Part shown: piece after piece, positions 12,513 to 21,643 of the stretch | How the letters are laid out: each line of letters begins with the position of its first letter | Position numbering within the stretch: position 1 is the first letter of the stretch | Origin: Alopecurus myosuroides | Lineage: Eukaryota; Streptophyta; Magnoliopsida; Poales; Poaceae | Direction of reading: 5' to 3' | DNA: 64,000 nt | Assembly (NCBI GenBank): GCA_028641055.1 | Contig: CM054057.1 | Location: 578,302,610-578,366,609 of the forward strand | Position numbers and translations under genes: made by a program | The notes under the pieces: model-generated | The model's input: only the letters and a program-made list of their open reading frames with translations | What the model was told of the DNA's origin: nothing | Database searches by the model: none

Positions 12513-14095
12513 TGATATGTCTCCAACGTATCTATAATTTCTGATGCTCCATGATCATATTTTGCCAATTGCTACTTGTTTTCTCCCTTATTTATAGCAT
12601 TTTTATACGTATTTCGGGACTAACCTATTAACAAGATGCGAAGTGCCAGTTCCCTGTTTTCTGCTATTTTTGGTTTCAGAAAAGTTGTTCTGCAAACATT
12701 CTCGGAATTGGACCTCACAAAGCCAAAAGTTCCTATTTTCCCCGGAAGCATCCAGAACACCGAACAGGAGTCGAAGAGGGGAAACAGGGGGCCACACCAT
12801 AGGGTGGCGCGGCCCCCTGGCCGCGCCACCTATAGGTGTGGGGCCTCTGGAGCTCCACCGCCTTTCCCCTTTCGCCTATTTAAGCCCCCCCGGATGGAAA
12901 AGCCTAAACAGCTGATAAAAAAATCCCCGAAAACTTCCGCAGCCGCCGTCACCGTCAACCCTAGATCAGGGGGTTCTGAAACTGTTTTCGGCACCCTACC
13001 GAAGAGGAGATCATCACCGGAGGCTTCTACATCACCATGCCTGCCTCCGGAGTGATGCGTGAGTAGTTCATCCTTGGACTACGGGTTCGTAGCTGTAGCT
13101 AGATGGTTGTCTTCTCCTCATATGCCTCCATGTTTAGATCTCGTGAGCTGCCTATCATGATCGAGATTGATCTTATGTAATTCTATATGCTGTGTTTACT
13201 GGGATCCGATGAATATTGAAATTATGCCAAGTTGATTATAGTCTTTATTTGCATATGCTATTTGTGATCTTGCATGCTTTCCGTTGCTAGTGGTTACTCT
13301 GGCCAAGTAGTTGCTAGTGACTCCAAGAGGGAGTATTTATGCCCGATAGTGGGTTCATGCCTCCTTTTCGCCTTGCTCGAGTGACAAAAACGTGAAGGGG
13401 GGATGTGTTGTTGCCATTAGGGAGAAAACAGCGGTGAGAGTGCCCGCGTGCATAATCATTGTTTACATTACACACTTTGTTTAATGCAATTATCTGTTGC
13501 TTGCAACTTAATACCTAAGGGGGTTCGGATGATAACCTGAGGGTGGCTTATTAGTCATAGTTGCAGATGGATGCCGGTCTATGTATGTTGTTGTAATGCC
13601 CGCACTAAATATCATAGTAATCTTCATGTCATATTGTGCACTACGGTGCAACCTCTATTTGTCAATTGCCCAGCTATAATTTGTTCACCCAACATGCTAT
13701 CTTTTATGGAGAGACACCACTAGTGAAACTATGAACCCCGGTCCATTTTCCACACTGTTAAACAAACCACAACAATTTTCCTACTTTCTTTACTTACTGC
13801 AAGCATACACTGTTTTCCACACTATACATCTAATCTCTGTTTTCAACAAGACCGGTGAGATTGACAACCTCACTGTACCGTTTGGGCAAAGTATTTTGGT
13901 TGTGTTGTGTTGTGTGCATGTTCCACGTTGTTGCTGACACCGGTGAAGCGCCAACACCACCGTCAGTGGCATCAACCTTCCGAAGGTCCTCTTTCTCCTA
14001 CTGGATTGATAACCCAGGTTCTTAACTAAGGGGAAAACTCCTACCGCTGTGCTCATCATACCCTCCTCTTGGGGTTCCCAACAAGTGCATCATCA
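12513..14095 (+). repeat. LTR of a gypsy-like element, junction with a Harbinger relic
   Basis: The LTR starts TGATATGTCTCCAACGTATC after a purine tract and ends near GCATCATCA at 14095, about 1,583 bp. It contains stretches I recognise from large Triticeae gypsy LTRs, such as GGGGGTTCGGATGATAACCTG and GTGAGATTGACAACCTCACTG. Its right edge abuts a Harbinger transposase frame in mid-gene, so the retrotransposon appears to have inserted into that transposon. The flank AGCTA (14096-14100) would be the target duplication, but its partner lies beyond the nested elements. The short open frames within (12636-13055 and others) are LTR sequence. Confidence 0.75.
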
Positions 14096-15303
14096 AGCTA
14101 TCCTGTGCATCAAGCGCTTCGTGGTAGCCATTGTGGAAATATTCGGTCCGGAGTACTTGAGATCCCCCAATGTTCAAGACGTAGCCAGATTGTTGGAGTT
14201 TAACAAAGCTCGGGGGTTTCCAGGTATGATTGGCTCTATTGATTTCATGCATTGGGCTTGGAAGAATTGCCCAGCGGCATGGCATGGACAGTTCAAGGGG
14301 ATGAAGAAGGATTGCACTATCATCCTTGAGGCAGTGATAGATTATGATACTTGGATTTGGCATGCCTTCTTTGGAATGTCTGGATCTTGCAATGACATCA
14401 ATGTGCTTCACCGGTCACCTTTGATGAACCAAATTGCTAATTGTGAATTGCCAACTGTCGAGTTTGAAGCAAATGGGCACACTCACAACTACCCCTACTT
14501 CCTTGCGGATATCATCTATTCAAGGTGGCAAACCTTCTTCAAGTCGGTGCGCAATCCGAGAGGTAAAAACAATCCTCTTTTCATGCTGCACAAACTGCTG
14601 CTAGGAAGGATGTGGAGAGAGCATTTGGGATTTTGCAATCCTAATTTTCTATTGTGAGAGGCCCGGCTAGATTTTTGGGATCAAGAGATCCTTTGGTACA
14701 TCATGATCGCTTGTGTGATCATGCATAACATGATCATCGAGAACGAGCGTGGACAAGATGTGGACTACTCTGTTTATGATTTGATGGGACAGCCGGTGAG
14801 AGTGAGAAGGAGAGAAGAGAGAGTTGCCTGTTTCATTGCATTGTACCATTCCGTTCGAAATGACGATATGCATGATAATCTTCAAGAAGACGTCATGGAG
14901 GAGTGGTGGAACGGGTATGGTCAACAAAATGGCTAGTTATGTTCTTCTATGTTATGTTCTTGATAAACTATTTGATGAACACTTTGTTGTAATATGTGAA
15001 CTATTATTTGTATTTGTATGAAATACTTGCTTGTGTTGTAATAATAATTATTGAAACTATTTATTTTGATTTTTTGATGTGTGTTTGATCTAGGTTGTGC
15101 AATAGGTGAAATGAGTTTTGGTTTGCTGAGCGCGCGCTCTATTTTGGCGCGTCTGATTTCTGCCGTAGCCGCGTGCGCTCCATTATGCAGCGGCTGAAAT
15201 AACTGCGCACATGTGCGTCCGCGCGAAAATTTCTGTATGCGCCAAACGACGCTCGATATACTGTTTCCAGCGCGGCGCGATGGCGGGGCTGCTGGAGATG
15301 CTC
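14096..15303 (+). mobile_element. 3' half of a PIF/Harbinger DNA transposon
   Basis: The right terminus reads GGGGCTGCTGGAGATGCTC followed by TTA (15304-15306), the usual terminal motif and 3-bp target of Triticeae Harbinger elements. The left part was separated by the gypsy-like LTR. It holds a broken transposase gene and about 360 bp of 3' sequence. The right end lies 287 bp before the maturase start codon. Confidence 0.78.
14097..14936 (+). pseudogene. PIF/Harbinger transposase (DDE, HARBI1/ALP1-like), truncated and frameshifted
   Basis: The frame from 14097 reads IKRFVVAIVEIFG, then GFPGMIGSIDFMHWAWKNCP with the first catalytic Asp, then GSCNDINVLHRSPLM with the second. The third acidic block (RKDVERAFGIL) is present near 14605 but in another frame, followed by an in-frame stop and a further frame change near 14670. 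The C-terminal part (CVIMHNMIIENERG) is open from 14703 to 14936. The N-terminus is missing because the gypsy-like LTR joins here. Intact relatives cut and paste DNA at TTA/TAA targets; this copy cannot encode an active enzyme. Confidence 0.88.
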
Positions 15304-15306
15304 TTA

Positions 15307-15589
15307 GAGCTTGCGTGTGAAACTTGTGACCGAGTGTATGGTGCATTGTTTGCGCCGATTTTTCATCTCACGAGTTCCTTGGTTCCATTTCGTTTTGATT
15401 TTTGAGCTATGGCTTGCATTTGTGCAAGTGCTTTGTGAGTGGCAAAACGCTGGCGGGCTCGGGCACGGCCCTTTCTCGCGGCCCAACTCCGCGCGCCGCC
15501 ACGCCGGCAGCCTCGCTCTCGCCGGGGTAGTCGCAAGTTTGCAGTTTCTCCCGGCCTCCGCCCACCGCAGCCGCCTCCACGCGCCGCAT
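15307..15589 (+). promoter_or_regulatory. Short promoter/5' leader of the maturase gene
   Basis: Only 283 bp separate the Harbinger terminus from the chosen ATG. The proximal 150 bp are GC-rich and lack a clear TATA box, as in many housekeeping plant genes. The reading frame stays open upstream to 15311, but those residues look like translated leader. Confidence 0.45.
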
Positions 15590-17809
15590 ATGCTCACCCG
15601 CCTCGCGCGGGCGCACCGCCGCGTCCTCCTCCCCACACCTCGCCCTCTCTCCACCACTGCCGCCACCGCCACCGTAGCCGCGCCAGCGGCGCTCTCCATC
15701 GCGGAGCTCGAGGTCCTCCTGCGCCGCGACCACTACTCTGCTGCCACCCGCCGCTTCCACTCCCTCCTCCCGCTCCTTTCCCACCCTTCCCTCCTCCTCG
15801 CCTCTGCCCTCCTCCTCCGCCGCCGCTCCCACCCCTCCGCGCCGCCGCCCGAACCCCCTCCTCTCCCCACCACCATCTCCTCCCAGCCCGCGCCACCCTC
15901 CCCCTTTTCCCACCTCCGCCTCATTCTCCCCTCCCGTCTCAAGGGCCGCCCGCTCCACCTCCCCTCCCTCCCGCTCCGCCTCGCCATGCTCTCCGCCGCC
16001 TCCGCCCTTGACGCCGTCTTCGCCCCGCGCGCTGCCACCTTCGCCTACCGCGCACGTCACGCCGCCATCCGCTACCTGCGCTCCATCCCCAACGCCACCT
16101 GGTTCTTCCGCGTCGCCATCCCGCGCCAGCCCTTCGCACCCCGCCACGTCCGCCACCTGCTCGACGCCATCTCTTGCAAGGTCGACGACCCCGAGTTCCT
16201 GGATTACCTGCGCGAGCTGTTCCTGTCCGATGCGATAGCTTTCGAGCTCGGCAGCTCCGAGCTCAGCCGCGGGCTCCCCCAGGAATCGGAGCTCACTGGC
16301 ACGCTGCTGAACATATTCTTTGATCCTGTGGATAGAGAGGTGATGTCCATTCGGGAGGAGGTGCACAAGAAGAATCCTAGAGTTAAGGATGAAAGCGTCC
16401 TTCATACTCCCGTGAGAGTGTACGCGGTCAGGTATCTCGACGAGATGATGGTTGTGACGACCGGGTCGAAGATGCTCACACTCGAGGTCAGAGAGAGGAT
16501 CCTCAGAGTGTTGGAGAAGGACTTGGAGGTGAAGGTTGACAGGTTCGGGAGCTCAGTCCACAGCGCAGTGTCAGAGAAGATGGAATTCCTGGGGATGGAA
16601 TTCCAAGCTGTGCTGCCGTCAGTCTTACACCCTCCCATGTCAGAGAAGGCGAAACGTGCGAGGAAGATGTATCTGAAGAGGAAGGCAGCAGAGGCGCAGG
16701 AGCTGAAGAATGCTCGCGAGACTCGGAGGAAGAAGCTGGGGTTGAAGATACTGAACTACTTGTTCAAGAAGGTGAGACGGGGGCATGAGTTCGAGTTTGA
16801 TTTTTGTATCGAGGATGAAGTGCGACAGGAGTTCAAGGGTTGGGCAGAGGAGACAGTGGTCGAATACTTCAAGGCGCAGGACCATTGCCGTTACTGGCAC
16901 CGGTTGTTCACATCTGGTGACTTCTTGTCATTGAATAGGGTGAGGGATCAGTTGCCGCCAGCATTGGTGGACTCCTATGATCAATTACAGGAAGCACTCA
17001 ACAGGTTCTTGATGCCGAGGGGGCGCTATGACATGACTGAGGACGAGGAGAGACAAGCAGAGGAGGAGGACGAGAGACAATACGAGAAGAGGACTGTGGA
17101 GGATTTGACAGAGTTGAAGATGAGGGTCAATGCACCAATAGAGCTTGTAAGAAAAGCAGTAAAGTTGGCCGGGTTCACAAATTCCATGGGACGTCCACGG
17201 CCAATAAAGCTGCTTCTTTGTTTGGATGATGCAGATATCATCAAATGGTATGCCGGTGTTGGTAGAAGGTGGCTAGATTTCTTCTGCTGCTGTCGGAATT
17301 TCAAGATGGTCAAGATTGTTGTGAGCTATCACTTGAGGTTCTCCTGCTTCTTGACATTGGCAGAGAAGCATGAGTGCACCAAGAGGCAAGCAATTAGCCA
17401 CTATACAAAGGATTTGAAGGTGACAAATGAAGATGGAGTGGCAGAAGTGTACTTCCCGGCAGAGCGGGAGATCAAGATGATGGGTGATAAGAATCTCTCT
17501 GATCCAAAGCCTGTGGATGGAGCCTTGACAATGATACTGGTCAGATTAGCAGTCGATGACACCTCCCTTCCGTGCCTGGCACATTTTTGTGCTAGAACGG
17601 ACACTTTCCTTTATCGAATACGTCTGCTGCAGAATCGCCTAAATATAGATCCTTTGAATGAAAAGAAGTGGGTCCAAGGACTAAGTGCCATTCATGAGAG
17701 TCTGAACAAGAAATGCCTCCCATTGTGCTCCATGCATGCAAGCGATCTACTTCTTGGCAAGATTACTCTCCAAGATATTGATTGTACTCAGTTTGTTGAT
17801 GTGGTGTGA
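15590..17809 (+). CDS. Nuclear-encoded organellar group II intron maturase, nMAT3/nMAT4 type
   Basis: An intronless 739-aa protein. Residues 1-30 (MLTRLARAHRRVLLPTPRPL and on) are Arg-rich and non-acidic, like a mitochondrial presequence, which is why I start at 15590 and not at the upstream in-frame ATG at 15311. Residues about 134-345 form a degenerate reverse transcriptase domain with GLPQESELTGTLLNIFFD (228-245). The catalytic YADD box is replaced by YLDE (282-285), so polymerase activity is unlikely. Residues about 500-620 are the maturase X domain (IIKWYAGVGRRWLDFFCCC, 550-568). A C-terminal extension follows to 739, as in the nMAT3/nMAT4 class rather than nMAT1/nMAT2. The family acts in splicing of mitochondrial group II introns, many in complex I transcripts. 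I could not decide between nMAT3 and nMAT4. The frame is intact and probably functional. Confidence 0.93.
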   Translation: MLTRLARAHRRVLLPTPRPLSTTAATATVAAPAALSIAELEVLLRRDHYSAATRRFHSLLPLLSHPSLLLASALLLRRRSHPSAPPPEPPPLPTTISSQPAPPSPFSHLRLILPSRLKGRPLHLPSLPLRLAMLSAASALDAVFAPRAATFAYRARHAAIRYLRSIPNATWFFRVAIPRQPFAPRHVRHLLDAISCKVDDPEFLDYLRELFLSDAIAFELGSSELSRGLPQESELTGTLLNIFFDPVDREVMSIREEVHKKNPRVKDESVLHTPVRVYAVRYLDEMMVVTTGSKMLTLEVRERILRVLEKDLEVKVDRFGSSVHSAVSEKMEFLGMEFQAVLPSVLHPPMSEKAKRARKMYLKRKAAEAQELKNARETRRKKLGLKILNYLFKKVRRGHEFEFDFCIEDEVRQEFKGWAEETVVEYFKAQDHCRYWHRLFTSGDFLSLNRVRDQLPPALVDSYDQLQEALNRFLMPRGRYDMTEDEERQAEEEDERQYEKRTVEDLTELKMRVNAPIELVRKAVKLAGFTNSMGRPRPIKLLLCLDDADIIKWYAGVGRRWLDFFCCCRNFKMVKIVVSYHLRFSCFLTLAEKHECTKRQAISHYTKDLKVTNEDGVAEVYFPAEREIKMMGDKNLSDPKPVDGALTMILVRLAVDDTSLPCLAHFCARTDTFLYRIRLLQNRLNIDPLNEKKWVQGLSAIHESLNKKCLPLCSMHASDLLLGKITLQDIDCTQFVDVV

Positions 17810-18690
17810 AAAACAACTTGCATGGTACCGGGTTGAAACACCCAGCTCATACAAAGATGCAATACTACAGTGCTTGCCGAGTGTATTTAGCGTTGATTGA
17901 ATTTGGTGGAGTTAGCCCTGCATTGTACATATCCTGGATATCCATCCTGTCATTGTGTACATATCCTGTACATTCCCTTTGTTCGGGGAACCCTTGTCGA
18001 TGGTACTCAGGTATTTTCTCTTTCAACAGGTCTCTTCAAATTGGAGGCTAATGTTCTTTGGACCCACTGTACATCGTTTATATCCTTTATCTTTTCGAGA
18101 AACTCTATATACCTTTCAAGTGAACCAAATTTGTTAATAGTACATTTTGCTATGGATTACTTTAATGCTCTTTCAGGAATTTGGTAGCATCTTCAGTCAT
18201 TGCCACTGTAAAAGGATTTGTATAGTTATCATGTAACACCTTACGAAAATTATAGGTTCAACTTACGCTCTGGGGCGGCCAGTAGTGGGCTAATAGACTA
18301 ATCCATAAGCCTAATACCCCTTTATCATCACCTTGAGTCGAGGATTAACCCAACCGGCCACTTGTCTTTCCCGTAACAGCTCGTGTTTGGTGACTGCACA
18401 CAAAGGGGCTGGATGTGAGATTTTCTCACCGTGGCCGCTGCTGTTATTGCGTGCAAAAGGTGGCGGGCAGAAGACAGATTCATGAATAGGAGGCAACGGG
18501 GAATCATTGCATATCTTGTGATTTCTGAGTGCTCACTGCCTAAGGTAATGCCCATCCCAAAAGATCCTCCTGTTTAGTGCATGTTCAGTTGTTTTATTAG
18601 GATTGGTGTGTCCTGCTAGTAATCTCCAGATTTCAGAAACATCATTCCTTGTGGCTCAGTTCAGGCTACAGGGTGATTTGTAGATAAATT
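17810..18690 (+). other. 3' flank/UTR of the maturase gene
   Basis: AT-rich, with no gene I can support. It probably contains the maturase 3' UTR in its first few hundred bases. No strong canonical poly(A) signal stands out. I saw no copy of it in the downstream tandem array. Confidence 0.4.
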
Positions 18691-19163
18691 CGTCTTTTTA
18701 AGTGTGTTAGGGACTTCTTTGTAAGAACGTGAACATGGAAGTTGTGGGGAACTCCTTAATGTTTCCAGCGAGCTTAAGAACATAAAGGATTGGTTGAAAA
18801 ATCAATAGTTGTAGCAATCTGAATTTGTCCTTTTCTCCTCTGCACCAGTCTGGTTTTTCCTCTACAGTATCTGTGTGCTGTAACCTTGAGCGTGATTTAA
18901 CTCATGAAGATGGTTAAATTATATTCTTATGTTTACAGAAAAGTAGTAGAACTTTGTGTATATGTCCATAGTGTGTACTTATTTACTCAGTTTGGTGGTA
19001 CATGCAAAAAGATGCAGAATTATGAAGTTGTAAATTATGAGGGTAGAACCATCTCTTCTCTTGCTTAGAGGTTTTATTAGTGTAGGAGTATTAAGACATA
19101 GGTGGATGCAGCGCCTCTATTACCCGGCGCTCGCCTGGGCTCCCGGCCGGCAGGCATAGTGTA

Positions 19164-19246
19164 CTCCCTCCGTCTCAAATTAACTGTCACAAAGATGGAC
19201 AAAAATGGATGTATCTAGATACATCCATTTTTTGAGACGGAGGGAG
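19164..19246. mobile_element. Stowaway MITE, 83 bp (copy A)
   Basis: It begins CTCCCTCCGTCTCAAATTAA and ends with the inverted TTTGAGACGGAGGGAG, flanked by TA on both sides. These are the termini and target of Stowaway (Tc1/mariner-type) MITEs. It can fold into a hairpin through ATCTAGATACATCC. Confidence 0.93.
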
Positions 19247-19966
19247 TATTTATACTGTATTTACTGTTTGCATAATTTAGTGGATGTTCAGCTCTTTTCA
19301 TCTTGTGCCAAGTGAAGTGGAATTAGTTCCCTGAACACATTTTAATGTTTCTTGCTGTTTAGTAGACCTGTAAATTGGGAGCTCATATTGATGCATCGAA
19401 TGAATATGCAATTTATGCTTTGTGTCTTCGGCATGCATTACATGTGCATTCAGCATATCTAGGGTGATAGTTGTGCAAAGATTGCCACTTCTAGCCACAA
19501 ATCTGTATCGATACCCTGTGTTATGATAGTGGACCGTCTCTTATTAAGTTAAGCGTGTGTTTCTAGTGGACCAAAGCTCATTATGTTTATGATAGTGGGG
19601 TAAACCCCTTTTTCTATCACTTGCTGAGATGTTTATCTCACTTTCTTTTTGTAACCTTTCAGGTGTTAGGATTTAGAGACAGCTTGATTAGATGGGGGCA
19701 TAGTTGGACCACAAGCACTTGAATCACTTTAACTTACAGTTCAAACTCTGCTTAGGAAACAAATACGGGAGTATGTTCAGCCGTTGCTTAATACAGTAGA
19801 AGTTATATATTTTGGACTCGTGTGCCTGGATAGTTCTTCAGTGCCTGACATGTTTCTGAGTGGACGTTCCAGGCTTCCAGCTACGTAAGTCATGTAGTGT
19901 CTGCTGGAATTTTGTTTGTAATGATCTTTTGCTTGTCGTCCTGTCGCATTTACGGTACCCCGAGTC

Positions 19967-20111
19967 AAGGTTTTTAAGGCGGTAAGGCGTCATAAGGCGA
20001 TCAACCCCCGCAATGATGCCTACGGCAGGCAAAATGCTAAGGTGCTGTCAGGTCACGCCTCAATACCTAACGTCACCTAAGCATCCATAAGGCAACGCCT
20101 TAGAAACCATC
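19967..20111. mobile_element. Mutator-type miniature element (copy A)
   Basis: The ends read AAGGTTTTTAAGGCGG and, inverted, GATGGTTTCTAAGGCG. It is flanked by diverged 9-bp repeats CCCCGAGTC (19958-19966) and CCTCGGGTT (20112-20120). The equivalent insertion is at 25188-25329 in copy B; copy C has the uninterrupted site. Confidence 0.75.
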
Positions 20112-20185
20112 CCTCGGGTTGTACGGAGGGCTGGGGCATTCCAGATCATGACTGGTAAATAATTCAGGAAGTAGGTTCTGTAACA

Positions 20186-20332
20186 CTCCCTCCGTATCAA
20201 AATGTAAAGATGTTTTAACGTTTCCTAAACTACACGTACCTAGACGTGTTTTAATGTAAGATACACATTAATGTACACACTAAAACATGCCTAGAAAATG
20301 CTAAAACATCTTACATTTCGATATGGAGGGAG
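20186..20332. mobile_element. Stowaway MITE, 147 bp (copy A)
   Basis: It begins CTCCCTCCGTATCAAAATG and ends with the inverted CATTTCGATATGGAGGGAG. The right flank is TA; the left TA has changed to CA. It lies at the same place in the array as a different Stowaway in copy C (27529). Confidence 0.9.
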
Positions 20333-21643
20333 TAGTTTATTGCCAAACTCATTGTTAACTTTATATGCCTGCCCTGACATTATTTACGATTTTGCTTTTC
20401 TTTGTTTCGAGGGTCTGGCTCAAAAACTTCACTAGGTATAAAGTTTACTGATTGTAGCTTAATTGGGAGATTACTGAGGTGTGTTTGGCTTTGGGGTGTG
20501 GTGACACCAGTTACTTTATCCCTGTTCCTCCCGCCTACACCCGGCATGTGCTTCTTGCTTGTCTACTTTCTGCAACAAAATAGGTCCAGATAGGCTGTTT
20601 TAGGCAGGCTTGCCGTGGTTTCCTTAAAGAGTGTGGCTGTATGGTTGCCTTCTTAAATCATCTAGATAAAATTGCTGCAGCCTGCCGGCACATTTCTGAA
20701 ATTCTGAATACCGTTAGCCAGAGTATGATGTACAGATAAATCCATTGCCCGGTTCTTATCGCTACTGGATCAATGTTGATATCACTCATGTTACTCGTTG
20801 CTGCTGCTGCTGTTCTGACCTTTATACCATTATTAAAATTGTTACTTTCATTAGCTCTCATATCCTGATACACTCTAGTTACTGGCACCAACCATTTAGT
20901 CTTATCAGCGAGGAATTATCACACGTTAGGCTCTGTTTTGGAACAGACTTGCTATTCTGAGGCTTGACCCCATGTGCAAGCCCATAAAGAAAAAAATGCT
21001 CTGCTACTGGATGCTCCTGTTTGCAACTCTTTAATCATGTCAAGATCATTGTTTCAGGGTCTGCCTGCCTCTCTTGTCTGGCTCTGAATCCATGATTGTG
21101 ATAATGTATTTGCACTGTGATTAAAGTCATTGGGCGCTGCATCAATCCATTCCAAACAGTTAGCATCTGACTGCAAGGTTCGTCTCGTTGACACCTTTTT
21201 CTTTTTTGAAATTCTGAAGCTCTTATCGCTAAGGGGTCAATGCTGTAAATCTGTTTGCATTTATATTACTAAGATGATTGCTTGTATTAACTCTCATGTG
21301 CTGATAGACTTTAGTTAGCATCAACATTCTAGTCTTATCAGCGATGAAGCGCACGTACATTCTGAAACTGACTGTCGGGTGTTCCTGTGGCAACTGTTTA
21401 ATCATGTCGAGATCATCGCTGCGGAGACTTCTTTGTATGAACCTGAACATGGAAGTTGTGGGGAACTCATTAATGTTTCCAGCGAGCCTAAGAACATGGG
21501 AATTGGTTGACTAATCAATAGTTGTAGGAATTTGACCTTTTCTTTTGTGCACCAGTGTGATTTATTCTGTACAGTATTTTTGTGCAGTAACCTTGGAGCG
21601 TGATTTAACTGATGAAGATTGTTAAAATATATTCTTTTGTTTA

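Larger units (their letters stand above)
18711..21424. repeat. Tandem array downstream of the maturase gene, copy A
   Basis: The block starts at GACTTCTTTGTAAGAACGTG and shares long collinear stretches with copies B and C. Anchors include TGGTACATGCAAAAAGAT (about 18990), GGGAGCTCATATTGATGCAT (about 19377), GGAAGTAGGTTCTGTAA (about 20167), CACATTTCTGAAATTCTGAA (about 20690) and CAGCGAGGAATTATC (about 20906). The offset to copy B is about 2.71 kb. It holds two Stowaway MITEs and one Mutator-like miniature element. No coding frame is conserved between copies. Confidence 0.82.

Noticed and set aside
12636..13055. 139-codon plus-strand frame
   Set aside because: It lies wholly in the gypsy-like LTR and has no motif.
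15407..16405. 332-codon minus-strand open frame opposite the maturase gene
   Set aside because: It lies antisense to the GC-rich 5' part of the maturase gene, is Gly/Glu/Arg-rich and shows no family features; it is a shadow frame caused by base composition.
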